A DNA stretch of 64,000 nucleotides from JANXZS01 sp963797255. GTDB lineage: Bacteria; Acidobacteriota; Terriglobia; Terriglobales; Acidobacteriaceae. The stretch spans positions 1 to 64,000 of the forward strand of contig CAWCOV010000017.1 in the NCBI GenBank assembly GCA_963797255.1, written 5' to 3'. Positions 19,493-28,445 of this stretch are shown piece after piece. Under the pieces are notes generated by a model. That model worked only from the letters and a program-made list of their open reading frames with translations. It searched no databases and had not been told where the DNA came from. Position numbers and translations under genes: made by a program. The stretch's first letter is position 1. Every line of letters begins with the position of its first letter.

Positions 19493-19850
19493 CGTAGTTG
19501 TAATCATATTCCCGGCGCTCGCCGTAATAGATCTGACGCACTCTGAGGTAGTACCCGCGGAGGAATCCTTCGCGGTATTCGTGTTATGTCCAACGCGGAA
19601 CGGAGTCTGGGTCGCGGTACTCCTAGCGATTGTTCACGTCCGGCCGACGATGGTTCCAGAAGTCGCGTTCCGCACCTTTCAAAACCGTGGTAGAAGCCGC
19701 GCTGTTCCGGGCTTCTTCGGCTTCGTGCCCATACGCGAAAGGAGGCGGGCCATAGTTGGTGCGCGAGCGCACTCTTTGGCCGGCGAATACGGCGACGGCC
19801 AGCGTGGGTATCAGCAGAGAGTCGGTTTCATATCATCCACCCTGTTCCGC
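19493..19850 (-). pseudogene. Decayed Tyr/Arg/Asp-rich protein gene
   Basis: On the minus strand, pieces in shifting frames spell ERDFWNHRRPDVNNR, EYRDPDSVPRW, HEYREGFLRGYYLRVRQIYY and GERREYDYNYDDQ before a stop at about 19493. They are separated by single-base shifts and an internal stop. This resembles small envelope-type proteins rich in RDxFxxGY repeats. It cannot be translated as one product. Boundaries are approximate and I do not know a function. Confidence 0.45.
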
Positions 19851-20161
19851 GGCCGCGATTCAGATCAGGCGTGAAGGGTTAGGTGATGTGAACAAGACCT
19901 TCGACGTCCTATGCCTCTTACGAACGCCGTCAGGTTGTTTGGATAGTTTCAATTGCTGACAGCAAGAACTGGTTCGAAATTAGAAAGAAAGTTTCGGGCG
20001 CCGAATCGGTTTCCATGTGGCAGAGCCTTTCGTTTGGCGCGAATTACAAAGCAGCATACTGCCTATCAGTCTGCCCCGCCGGTGAGTAAGTGATTGTGAT
20101 TTTGAGCACACAGGCCTTCACAGCGGCAGACATCCGAGTATAAAATCCAACAACGTTAACG
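19851..20161. other. Intergenic region upstream of fucose operon
   Basis: No gene supported. The downstream part must contain the promoter of the lactonase-led operon. Confidence 0.4.
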
Positions 20162-20180
20162 CTTACGGAAGCGCTGTAAG
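20162..20180. promoter_or_regulatory. Candidate operator of the fucose operon
   Basis: CTTAC-GGAAGCGCT-GTAAG is an inverted repeat with 5-bp arms, 91 bp before the lactonase start. Overlapping CGCTT-ACGG-AAGCG is a second small palindrome. CG-centred repeats of this kind are typical of LacI-family sugar regulators, but no such regulator gene lies nearby, so the protein binding it is unknown. Confidence 0.4.
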
Positions 20181-20270
20181 ATATCCGAAACCCGAGGCCG
20201 ATCGATACTTTCCAAAGGCTCAAGGCAGAAACGAAGGTTACACGACCGGTGGGGTGGCGGAGGTCCTTTC

Positions 20271-21107
20271 GTGGCGCAGAAGATAGACGCACACCATCAC
20301 CTGTGGCGATATAACGCAGCAGAGTATGGGTGGTTGGACGAGGGCATGCAATCCTTGCAACTGGACTTCTTGCCCGATGATCTCGTGGAAGAGTTGACTA
20401 AAGCGGAGATCGACGGGACGGTCGCGGTCCAGGCGCGGCAGACGCTGGAAGAGACTCGGTGGCTGCTGGATCTGGCGGATCAGTGCGACAAGATCCTGGG
20501 AGTTGTCGGCTGGGCTCCGATTGCCGGCGAAAGCTTTCCCCGAGTGCTCGAGGAATTCGAAGACTGGCCGAAGCTAAAAGGGCTGCGGCATGTTATCCAA
20601 GCGGAGCCGGACGACACTTACATTCTGAGGGCGGACTTTAACGATGGCATCCACGCGATGCTAGGCAGCGGACTGGTATACGACATCCTGATCTATGAGC
20701 GGCATCTGCCGCAAGCCATCGACTTTGTCGACAAGCATCCGCAACAGGTGTTTGTACTGGACCATATTGCAAAGCCCAGGATCAGAGATGGGAGGCTGCA
20801 TCCGTGGGCGGAGAGTCTGCACGAGTTAGCCCACCGGGAGAACGTCTGGTGCAAAGTCAGCGGAGTTGTCACAGAGGCGAATTGGAGAAACTGGACGCTT
20901 GAGACGTTGCGGCCCTATCTCGACGTCGTGGTGCACGCTTTTAGCGCAGAACGCCTAATGGTGGGATCGGATTGGCCGGTATGCCTGGTGGCGACCGGGT
21001 ACACGCGATGGTTCGATCTGCTTCGCACCTACTTCACGGAATTCACACAGACTGAACGCGATGCGATCTTTGGCGGGAACGCAGTGAGTGTGTACGGTTT
21101 GAAGTGA
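20271..21107 (+). CDS. Amidohydrolase, L-fuconolactonase type
   Basis: A 278-residue TIM-barrel amidohydrolase_2 protein. It has the metal-binding start IDAHHHLWRY, DHIAKP, and the late catalytic Asp in LMVGSDWPVC. Proteins of this length beside a Zn dehydrogenase and a fucose permease usually hydrolyse L-fucono-1,5-lactone (or L-rhamnono-lactone) in non-phosphorylating sugar oxidation. Start is GTG, with GGAGG 9 nt upstream. First gene of the three-gene operon; the dehydrogenase follows at once. The sugar specificity is inferred from context. Confidence 0.87.
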   Translation: MAQKIDAHHHLWRYNAAEYGWLDEGMQSLQLDFLPDDLVEELTKAEIDGTVAVQARQTLEETRWLLDLADQCDKILGVVGWAPIAGESFPRVLEEFEDWPKLKGLRHVIQAEPDDTYILRADFNDGIHAMLGSGLVYDILIYERHLPQAIDFVDKHPQQVFVLDHIAKPRIRDGRLHPWAESLHELAHRENVWCKVSGVVTEANWRNWTLETLRPYLDVVVHAFSAERLMVGSDWPVCLVATGYTRWFDLLRTYFTEFTQTERDAIFGGNAVSVYGLK

Positions 21108-21163
21108 GTCTCGAAGTATCCGGAGAAGAGATTGTCGGGACAGTCCCAGGAAGGGATCAAGCG

Positions 21164-22169
21164 ATGAAGGCGTTTCGAATGGAGGGCCCTGGTGTTGCAG
21201 GGGTCGAGGAGGTGCCGGATGTCGTTCAGAAGGAGAGTGAGGTGTTGCTCCACGTGCGGATGGTGGGAATGTGCGGCACCGACCTGAACAGCTATCGTGG
21301 GAGAAATTCGATGGTTACGTTTCCCCGCGTGCTGGGGCATGAGGTTGCTGCCGAGGTGATACAGGGAGGAGTGGATCTTGCGAATGGTACCGCAGTGACC
21401 GTGTTGCCCTACACCAGCTGCGGGACATGTGCTGCCTGCCGGCGAGGCCGCATGAATGCCTGCAGATTCAACCAGACAATGGGCGTGCAGCGGGACGGTG
21501 CTATGGCGGAGTACATCAGTGTGCCGCGCGAGAAGCTATACGCGGCGTACCTGTCGCTTTAAGGAACTCTGCCTTGTCGAGCCGTTGACGGTGGGCTTCC
21601 ATGCGGCAGCACGCGCGCGGATTGTGCAGGAGGACACGACTGCTGTCTTCGGCTGTGGTGCGGTCGGACTGGGAGCGATTGCGGGTTCCGCGTTCCGAGG
21701 CGCTGAGACGATCGCGATCGACATGGATGATGCCAAGCTCGAAATCGCCCGCAAGGCTGGCGCGAAGCATTGCATCAACACGGCTCGCGAGGATTTGAAT
21801 TCCAAACTTGCCGATATCACCGATGGACGCGGACCGGATGTGGCGATTGAGGCCATTGGGCTGCCGGTTACCTTTAGAGCTGCGGTGGAAGTGGTCGCCT
21901 TCACCGGGCGTGTTGTCTACATCGGTTACGCGAAGGAGCCGGTGACTTACGAGACGCGACTGTTCGTGCAAAAAGAGCTGGACATCCTAGGCAGCAGGAA
22001 TGCGTTGCCGGAAGACTTCTACCAGGTGATTGAGATGCTTGAGGCCAGAAGGTTTCCGGTCGAAGACGCGGTAAGCGCGATTGTCCCCATGGCGGATGCT
22101 GCTCGGTTGCTGGCCGAATGGAGCGCCAACCCGGCCAGATTTACAAAGATCCTGGTGCAAGTGAGCTAA
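21164..22169 (+). CDS. Zinc-type sugar dehydrogenase (one frameshift)
   Basis: A medium-chain alcohol dehydrogenase of about 335 residues. The catalytic-zinc part has VGMCGTDLNSYRG and GHEVAAEV, the structural-zinc cysteines are in SCGTCAACRRGRMNACRF, and the NAD-binding loop is FGCGAVGLGAI. One extra T in CTTTAAGG at about 21555 stops the first frame after YAAYLSL; removing it restores KELCLVEPLTVG. The gene is otherwise well conserved, so this may be a miscall. With the lactonase upstream it would oxidise L-fucose or a similar sugar to the lactone. Confidence 0.82.
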
Positions 22170-22198
22170 TTCGAGCACGTAACGATCGGAGTATCCAG

Positions 22199-23539
22199 AT
22201 GCAGGATTCGACGTCGGTCAGTACTGAGGCAATCAGTAAGCGCAAGGCTCCGCACGTCTTTCCCGCAGGACAGATGACTCTATTCGTTCTAGTAACCGTC
22301 CTCTTCTTCATGTGGGGGATGTCCAATAATCTGACTGACATTCTGGTACAACAGTTCAAGAAGTCGTTCGAATTGTCGCAGTTCAGCGCGCAGCTGGTGC
22401 AGACGGCAAACTTCTTCGGCTACTTTTGCATGGCGATTCCGGCTGCCCTGGTGATGAGACGATGGGGATACAAGGCCGGTATGGTGATGGGCCTGGTTCT
22501 GTTCGGCGGGGGTATGGTGCTCTTCTGGCCGGCAGCGGTGACGGGGCAATACCTGCCCTTTCTGATTGCACTGTTCACGGTAGGTTGCGGCGCATCGGTG
22601 CTGGAGACAGCCGCGAATCCCTTCATGGCCCAGTTCGGGCCTGCTTCCACTTCCGAACGGCGACTGAACTTCGCGCAGGCATTCAATCCTCCGGGAACAA
22701 TCCTCGGCGTGATCCTCGGAGCGCGGTTCATTTTTTCCGGGATTGAACCAAGGGCGCCCGAGGTGGCGCTGATGAAGGCTGCAGGGACCTATGCTGGCTA
22801 CCTCCATACAGAACTGATGCGAGTAGTGCCGACATACCTTGTTCTGGGCTCGGTGGTCCTGCTGTTCGCGTTGCTGCTCTCCAGGATTAAGTTTCCGTCC
22901 ATGCTCGGCGAGCATGAAGACGCAACTTTACTTGAAGATCATGGCACCTTCCGCGCGCTACTGCATTATCCGCACCTCTGGTTAGCGGTGCTGGCGAACT
23001 TCTGCAATGTGGGTGCGCAGGTGTCGTCGTGGAGCAGCTTGATCCCGTACATGAAGCAATACACGAACGTCAGCGAGAGGACCGCGGCAGCCTACCTTAC
23101 GGCTTCGCTGGTCGCGATTATGGTCGGCCGATTTGCGACTACGCCGTTGATGAAATATTTCCCGCCGACCAGGTTGCTCGGGCTCTACGGAGCAATGAAT
23201 GTGTTCCTGATCGGCTTGGCGATAATGCGGCCCGGGATGGTTGGCGCCTACGCCATCGTCGCGAGCAGCTTCTTCCTCTCGATCATGTTCCCGACTATCT
23301 TCGCTCTGGGACTGAAGCGCCTGGGTCCGAACACGAAATTGGCCAGCTCGTTATTGGTGATGGCCATCGTGGGCGGAGCAATCTTCCCCCCAATACTCGG
23401 CTGGATTGCGAGGCGGACTGGGAGCATAGCAGTAGGCTACTTTGTTCCAGCGTTTGGGTACGCCGGCGTATCTCTGTATGGATTTCTCGCCAGGCGAGGG
23501 CGCCCTGAGGAAGTTGTCGCGGTACCGCAGGGATTCTAG
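22199..23539 (+). CDS. fucP: L-fucose permease-type MFS transporter
   Basis: A 446-residue major facilitator with about twelve helices. FFMWGMSNNLTDILVQQFKK and LVQTANFFGYFCMAIPAAL are hallmarks of the FucP/glucose-galactose porter family (fucose:H+ symport). LETAANPFMAQFGP and ERRLNFAQAFNPPGTILG also match. It starts behind GGAG, 28 bp after the dehydrogenase, and closes the operon. Family is certain; that the substrate is L-fucose rests on the neighbouring lactonase and dehydrogenase. Confidence 0.9.
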   Translation: MQDSTSVSTEAISKRKAPHVFPAGQMTLFVLVTVLFFMWGMSNNLTDILVQQFKKSFELSQFSAQLVQTANFFGYFCMAIPAALVMRRWGYKAGMVMGLVLFGGGMVLFWPAAVTGQYLPFLIALFTVGCGASVLETAANPFMAQFGPASTSERRLNFAQAFNPPGTILGVILGARFIFSGIEPRAPEVALMKAAGTYAGYLHTELMRVVPTYLVLGSVVLLFALLLSRIKFPSMLGEHEDATLLEDHGTFRALLHYPHLWLAVLANFCNVGAQVSSWSSLIPYMKQYTNVSERTAAAYLTASLVAIMVGRFATTPLMKYFPPTRLLGLYGAMNVFLIGLAIMRPGMVGAYAIVASSFFLSIMFPTIFALGLKRLGPNTKLASSLLVMAIVGGAIFPPILGWIARRTGSIAVGYFVPAFGYAGVSLYGFLARRGRPEEVVAVPQGF

Positions 23540-23598
23540 ATCGCTAGGCATTCTTAGGCCAGGTTTCTGTTCTTATTATTGGCCATATTTCCTCACAG

Positions 23599-23970
23599 TT
23601 ATTTCTGCCGTTGGGCAGCCTTCTTCACAGTCTTCTTTACGGCTTTGTTCACGGCTTTCTTAGCCGGCGTCTTCTTGGCTGCGACTTTGGTGGCGACCTT
23701 CTTCGTGGTTGACTTCTTAGCCACCGTCTTGGTCATGGGTTTCTTGATGGCCTTCGTGGCAGGCGCTTTCTTTGCAGCCTTCTTCGCGGGCGTTTTTTTG
23801 GCAACTTGCTTGACCGGAGCTTTCGTCGCAGGTGCCTTCTTTAAAACCTCTGTTACCGTCGCCACCGCTGCACCAACTGCCGTTTTAACTGGGCCAGCCA
23901 CATCTTCTGCCATCGCAATTCCGAAGCCAACCGCCTCACCGGCCTTTTCGACCATCGTTTTCTCAGCCAT
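23599..23970 (-). CDS. Histone H1-like lysine/alanine-rich protein
   Basis: 123 residues. A short alanine-rich N-terminal part (MAEKTMVEKAGEAVGFGIAM) is followed by about 75 residues of degenerate KKxPAKKA / TKKVATK repeats. Such low-complexity basic tails bind DNA non-specifically in bacterial H1-like (HctA/HC1-type) proteins. Start chosen at 23970 behind GAGGGAT instead of the upstream in-frame ATG at 24024. It converges with fucP and is monocistronic. Expect a nucleoid-associated role. Confidence 0.75.
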   Translation of the reverse strand: MAEKTMVEKAGEAVGFGIAMAEDVAGPVKTAVGAAVATVTEVLKKAPATKAPVKQVAKKTPAKKAAKKAPATKAIKKPMTKTVAKKSTTKKVATKVAAKKTPAKKAVNKAVKKTVKKAAQRQK

Positions 23971-24024
23971 TCTCAGATCCCTCAGTCTTTGTGTTTGCAC
24001 GCAGTTACAAATTGTAGAGGCCAT

Positions 24025-24431
24025 CGACGTACGCGCCCAAATCTTTCCCTTCAGGTTTTAGGCTTTTTCAGTCCTTTAATCCACTTAGAGGCCAGTGTCG
24101 AATGCAAGAAATGAAACTGACGCAGACACCCTCGAGTTGAATGCCAGGCGGTATACAAAGAGCGAAGTCGTGACGGCGAGATTTATATCAAGCGAACCCT
24201 ATTCAACAATCGTGAGTCCGTGCACGATGCGTGTGCTGCTAGGCCGGAAGCGGGCAGCTTTCGCGGCAGAGCGAACCTCAATTTACGAAGTTCGGATCGA
24301 TCGCATTGTTGCGCTCATGGTTGAGAACAAAGACGAATAGCGAGCGCTCTCAACGTAGATTACCGGTCATCCCAGTAAAGAGGCGTCACTGCTCAGTGGA
24401 ATTGCAGAGTCTTGAGGCAGGAGGTAGTGAA
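24025..24431. other. Gap without supported gene
   Basis: An 81-codon plus-strand frame (24095-24340) shows no recognisable domain, no ribosome site and poor coding character; I do not call it. No RNA gene is visible. Confidence 0.4.
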
Positions 24432-24746
24432 CTAGGAAACCAGCTTGAGTCCGATCACGCCTACCAGAATGAGGACGATACAGAGGATTCTGATCGGCGA
24501 CGCGGACTCACCCAGGAGTGCTATCCCTAAAATCGCAGTGCCCGCAGCACCAATGCCGGTCCAGACCGCATAAGCTGTTCCCACAGGCAGTGTGCGCAGC
24601 GAAATAGAAAGAATAAAAACGCTCGATAAACCAGTGGCGACGGTAAACAACGCAGGTATCAAACGTGTGAAACCTTCAGACCGCTTCATCGCGAAAGCGA
24701 AGGCGATCTCGACGATGCCGGCAATACCAAGTAGTGTCCATGCCAT
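24432..24746 (-). CDS. SMR family efflux protein
   Basis: 104 residues with four helices, the usual SMR size. The essential glutamate is in the first helix (GIAGIVEIAFAFAMKRSEGF), and helix 3 carries LPVGTAYAVWTGIGAAGTAI. The SEGFTRL segment is closer to the SugE/Gdx (guanidinium or quaternary ammonium) branch than to EmrE. It would act as a dimer, exchanging a cationic substrate for protons across the inner membrane. No guanidine riboswitch is evident upstream, but a palindrome lies there. Confidence 0.9.
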   Translation of the reverse strand: MAWTLLGIAGIVEIAFAFAMKRSEGFTRLIPALFTVATGLSSVFILSISLRTLPVGTAYAVWTGIGAAGTAILGIALLGESASPIRILCIVLILVGVIGLKLVS

Positions 24747-24796
24747 GTGACAGTTCCGTTTCCTTCATTCTCCAGGTGATATCGCTGGCCGTGGTC

Positions 24797-24815
24797 TGAT
24801 AAGACGTAGTTATCA
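24797..24815. promoter_or_regulatory. Palindrome upstream of SMR gene
   Basis: TGATAA-GACGTAG-TTATCA has perfect 6-bp arms around a 7-base centre, 51 bp before the SMR start. Its form suits a dimeric repressor such as a TetR protein. The regulator is not adjacent. Confidence 0.4.
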
Positions 24816-24906
24816 CGCGCGCCCGCTCGATGAAATGCGTAGATCTCTGGCGGCTAAGGCTTCAAAGTATGGTTTGAGGCGTCAACGAGAAAAAACGTTT
24901 TTTCGA

Positions 24907-25811
24907 TCACTCGCTGAGCCACTCGCGTTTACGCGGTGCGAAGTGAAGCTCACGCTTCGCTTTCGCATTTGAGGCTCCGCACAATTTCGTCTGGTAGTAG
25001 ACGGCATCCTCACCCGCAGTCTGCAGCACCTGGTCCTCTGTAGTGAACGGTGGAGGTGGAGCACCCACAAAGCTCGCAAATCTGGGCAGCCATAAACTCA
25101 CCGGCAACGTGTCGTCGTCTACCACCACATACTTACCTGGCTCAGCGGTGAGAGCCGCAACCGTCGCGCGTGCGGCATCCTCAATATGAACGAATGACCA
25201 CTTCGCTTTGCCCCCTTCAATTACCGGAAAGAGCTGTTTGCGAATCTCGTCGGCTGCCCCTCCGTCCGGGTTGTACCAAGTGTTAGGCCCGTAGAAGAAT
25301 CCGTAACGCAGGGCGACGCCCTCGATCGATGACTCGAGCGCCCTCTGCTCAAGATAGGTATACATCTGCGCATATTTGGCGATGCCAGGGCTCGCATTCA
25401 AAGCAAGCGGAGAGCTCTCATCGGCCACCGCTTCCTTCGCTTCGAGAAAGTATCGGCTCGACTGCTGGATGTAACGCCGCACACCGCAGGCAAGAGCAGC
25501 GCGGTGCAAATTGTTCCCGCCCTCGATGCGCAACTTCTGGTCAACATGGGCATGCGCCGAAAGCTCCGACGGCGTCCTCGGAATCGCTGTAGTTCATCTA
25601 TCACTACATCCGCATGAGCGGCTCGCAGCACTCCTTTTACCGCGTCGCCGTTAAGTGCGTCTGCAATCGCCACATCCGCGCCAGCTGCTCGCAGCCTCCT
25701 CGCTCCAGCTTCAGAGTGCGTCATGCCCGTCACTGTGTGACCTTCGGCAATCAACTCAGCGATGAGCGGCTGACCGATCGCTCCAGTTGCTCCCGCAACG
25801 AAAACTTTCAT
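24907..25811 (-). CDS. NAD(P)-dependent epimerase/reductase (one frameshift)
   Basis: About 300 residues across two frames. The first (from 25811) holds the Rossmann loop MKVFVAGATGAIGQPLIAEL. After a one-base shift at about 25580, the second continues IPRTPSELSAHAHVDQK and then LRIEGGNNLHRAALACGVRR, YIQQSSRYF, GVALRYGFFYGPNTWY and a final REWLSE. This is an NAD-dependent epimerase/dehydratase-family oxidoreductase of normal length. Substrate unknown. It follows the DoxX gene on the same strand by 45 bp, so both may be co-transcribed. Decay or sequencing error cannot be told apart here. Confidence 0.78.
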
Positions 25812-25856
25812 GTTTCTCTCCTTTTATTTCGCCGGACTAGATCCCGCGAATCTGGC

Positions 25857-26369
25857 TTATCTACGCCGCTGGGCCGAATCCGCCACTGGACCAGTAGGAA
25901 CATCGGTACTGGTCAACCTGAAATGAGTTCGGCGGGACAACAGTTCATCCAGGCTGAACGGAAAACGGTCACAATTTGCCAGCAAGAAAGCTCCCCCTAT
26001 CCCGGTGAGAACGGCGTAATTCAGGACTGACTTGACTCCCAGCGAAATCGTCATTGTCGTGGCGAACACGATGAGTAGACTGCCACTGAGCCGTGCGGCA
26101 ATGCGTATGTGCCAGCCGACGAGGATAAGAAGACCGAAGAGAATCTCGGCGCCCGTGGCGACTGCTCCCAGGGTCGGGATCAAACTTGCCGGCCAAAACC
26201 CATTGAGGGTTCGCGTGTAATCGAGAAATCGTGAATAATTTCCCCACTCGACGTTCGGCTCTCCAAATGAGCCCCAGAGTCCAAACCTGTCCGCAACTGC
26301 TGACAGAAACCCAAGACCCAGCCCAAGTCGCAAAACCATCGAGCTTATGTTTCTATTTTGAACAGACAT
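25857..26369 (-). CDS. DoxX family membrane protein
   Basis: 170 residues with four helices and the DoxX pattern: VLRLGLGLGFLSAVADRFGL near the start and GAVATGAEILFGLLILVGWH in the middle. DoxX proteins are membrane oxidoreductase-associated subunits of poorly known function. The start has GAGGAG 7 nt upstream. It sits between a cupin gene (65 bp upstream, same strand) and the epimerase, so 26850 to 24907 is a likely three-gene operon facing away from the MocR regulator. Confidence 0.85.
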   Translation of the reverse strand: MSVQNRNISSMVLRLGLGLGFLSAVADRFGLWGSFGEPNVEWGNYSRFLDYTRTLNGFWPASLIPTLGAVATGAEILFGLLILVGWHIRIAARLSGSLLIVFATTMTISLGVKSVLNYAVLTGIGGAFLLANCDRFPFSLDELLSRRTHFRLTSTDVPTGPVADSAQRRR

Positions 26370-26433
26370 TCCATTCTCCTCGTGGACATCGCCACTCTCT
26401 AAAACCGCGAGAACATTTGCACGCAGTCATTGC

Positions 26434-26850
26434 TTACTTGACTGGTATCACCAGAGGGGTATCTTTCTTATGGATCAAGAAAACGAGGAATTTTGCAGGC
26501 TTTGAATTACTGGCATTGCGGCTAACGATGTGAATATCGTTGGGATTTTCATAAAAGCTCTGACCGGGACCGAGCGTGAGTTCCTTTCCGCCTTTCACCT
26601 GCATTACGACAGAACCATCCAGCACATAAACAGACACCTGCGCGTCGTGACGGTGAATGGGGCTCGAAAAACCTGGAGGAAAGTCCACGGTGTACATCAG
26701 AGCTTCGCTGCCGGAGGAAGCCGCCAAAGGATGCGTCATGATCAGCGTGATAGTTTCCTGCGCCATCAGGGGGCTGGCTAAGACAAGGATGCCGGCGGCC
26801 AGAAAGGACAGTGCAAGAATTCGTTTGGAATTCGCGATGGTTGTTTGCAT
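26434..26850 (-). CDS. Exported cupin-domain protein
   Basis: 138 residues with a Sec signal peptide (ALSFLAAGILVLASPLMAQ, cleavage about residue 31). A single cupin_2 barrel follows, whose metal ligands are in PGFSSPIHRHDAQVSVYVLD (HxH) with a later PNDIHIVSR His. Function unknown; periplasmic cupins can be small dioxygenases or sugar binders. First gene of the minus-strand operon that diverges from the MocR gene, so likely its target. Confidence 0.85.
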   Translation of the reverse strand: MQTTIANSKRILALSFLAAGILVLASPLMAQETITLIMTHPLAASSGSEALMYTVDFPPGFSSPIHRHDAQVSVYVLDGSVVMQVKGGKELTLGPGQSFYENPNDIHIVSRNASNSKPAKFLVFLIHKKDTPLVIPVK

Positions 26851-26900
26851 GGGCGTTATCTCCTTAACTCCACACTAGGCGTCATGTGGTGTAGATAAAA

Positions 26901-26933
26901 GGTCCATAATGCGAACAAGGGGTGGTCCACTTG
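26901..26933. promoter_or_regulatory. Direct repeat, candidate MocR site
   Basis: GGTCCATAAT (26901) and GGTCCACTTG (26924) are direct repeats 23 bp apart in the gap between the cupin operon and the MocR gene. MocR/PdxR regulators usually bind two or more direct repeats spaced by about two helical turns in such gaps, which is what is seen. Confidence 0.5.
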
Positions 26934-26963
26934 CGGCGTTTTTGACGGAGGCACAGCCAGGCG

Positions 26964-28445
26964 ATGTCTAAAGAAGAAACATTTCAGGACCTCTCACTCA
27001 ACCTGCCATCCGGTAAGCAGGAACTCTGGCGTTGGCTGTACACGGAATTGCGTGGCGCCATCCTCGACGGACGGTTGAAACCCGGCGCTCGTATGCCCTC
27101 CACACGTAGTCTGGGCAAGCAGTATTCGCTTTCGCGGGGAACCGTGGTTGTTGCCTTCGACCAGCTACAGGCCGAGGGATACACGCGCACCGAAGTTGGG
27201 TCGGGAACCTACATTGCTTCAGGCGTTCCTGGAGGATTGCTGCCCGCAATGCGTAAACCTGCGACCCCCGCTTTGCCAACCTCGAAGGCCGTGTTCTCCA
27301 GGCGCGCGCAGGAATTTCTGAAAGGTGTGGAGGTAACCCCTGCGTCTCACTCCATCGGCAAGGCGTTCCGCGCCTACGAGGCGGCGATCGATCTCTTTCC
27401 CGTGGATCTCTGGGCGCGCGTTGCTTCAAGGGTCTTACGCAAAGCTCCGCGTTCTCTCTATGGTCACGGTCACGCTGCAGGCTACCAACCCCTGCGTCGA
27501 GCCATCGCGGAGTATGTTGGTGCGTCACGCGGAGTGCATTGCTCAGCCGAGCAGATAATCGTCACCTCTGGCATACAGCAAGCCCTCACTCTCGCCGGGC
27601 ATTTCTTGCTCGGCGCGGGCGAACAGGTCTGGATGGAAGATCCCGGTTACTCCGGCGCACTCCAAACACTTCGCGCCACAGGTGCCGCCATCGTTCCTGT
27701 ACCCGTGGACGATGGCGGTATCATCGTCAAGGCAGGCCGAAAGCTTGCGCCCAAGGCGAAACTAGCATATGTCACGCCGGCCAATCAGTTTCCCATGGGC
27801 ACTACGATGTCCGTGGACCGCCGCCTGGAACTCCTGCGCTGGGCCGCCAGCGCGAACGCATGGATCATCGAAGACGACTACGACGGCGAGTATCGCTATT
27901 CCGGTTATCCCGTTGCTGCACTGCAGTCGCTCGATAACTCAGGTTGCGTTGTCTATGTCGGCACGTTCACGAAGGTACTTTTTAACGGGCTGCGCCTCGG
28001 GTTCATGATCCTGCCCGAGCGCCTCGTCGAGCCGTTCACATCTGCTCGCAGCTTGGTTGACCGCCATCCGCCTACGCTCGAACAAGCCGTCCTGGCTGAG
28101 TTCATCACCGAAGGCCATTTCGGTCATCACGTCCGCCGCATGCGACAAAACTATGCGGAACGCAACGACGTTCTCAAAATCGCTGCCGATAAACACCTGA
28201 GTGGGCTGCTCGATGTCGAGCACGCTGCCGCAGGTATCCGCACATTAGGTTGGCTCAAAACATGGAAGTCCGATATCGAGGCAGCCCTGCAAGCGCGCAA
28301 ACTTGGTCTTGAAGTAGAGCCGCTCTCGACATTCACCGTGAAATATGAACGACCTCCGGCGCTGATGCTGGGGTTCGCAGGCTGCAATCTGGCAGAGTTG
28401 CGACGCGGCGTATCTGTCCTTGCGACCGCCTTACGTCGACGCTAG
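26964..28445 (+). CDS. MocR/PdxR family regulator (GntR-aminotransferase fusion)
   Basis: 493 residues. A GntR winged helix at about 15-85 (ILDGRLKPGARMPSTRSLGK, LSRGTVVVAFDQLQAEGY) is joined by a linker to a fold-type I aminotransferase domain. That domain has YGHGHAAGYQPLRRAIAEY, the Asp motif IIEDDYDGEYRY and the PLP-binding lysine in YVGTFTKVLFNGLRLGF. Such proteins sense PLP or an aminated effector. It diverges from the cupin/DoxX/epimerase operon and probably controls it. Confidence 0.92.
   Translation: MSKEETFQDLSLNLPSGKQELWRWLYTELRGAILDGRLKPGARMPSTRSLGKQYSLSRGTVVVAFDQLQAEGYTRTEVGSGTYIASGVPGGLLPAMRKPATPALPTSKAVFSRRAQEFLKGVEVTPASHSIGKAFRAYEAAIDLFPVDLWARVASRVLRKAPRSLYGHGHAAGYQPLRRAIAEYVGASRGVHCSAEQIIVTSGIQQALTLAGHFLLGAGEQVWMEDPGYSGALQTLRATGAAIVPVPVDDGGIIVKAGRKLAPKAKLAYVTPANQFPMGTTMSVDRRLELLRWAASANAWIIEDDYDGEYRYSGYPVAALQSLDNSGCVVYVGTFTKVLFNGLRLGFMILPERLVEPFTSARSLVDRHPPTLEQAVLAEFITEGHFGHHVRRMRQNYAERNDVLKIAADKHLSGLLDVEHAAAGIRTLGWLKTWKSDIEAALQARKLGLEVEPLSTFTVKYERPPALMLGFAGCNLAELRRGVSVLATALRRR

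Noticed and set aside
24095..24340. 81-codon frame between the H1-like and SMR genes
   Set aside because: No ribosome site or recognisable features.
24747..24830. Guanidine riboswitch upstream of the SMR gene
   Set aside because: The SugE-like protein made this plausible, but no repeated ACG-loop hairpins of the mini-ykkC type or larger conserved core are visible.
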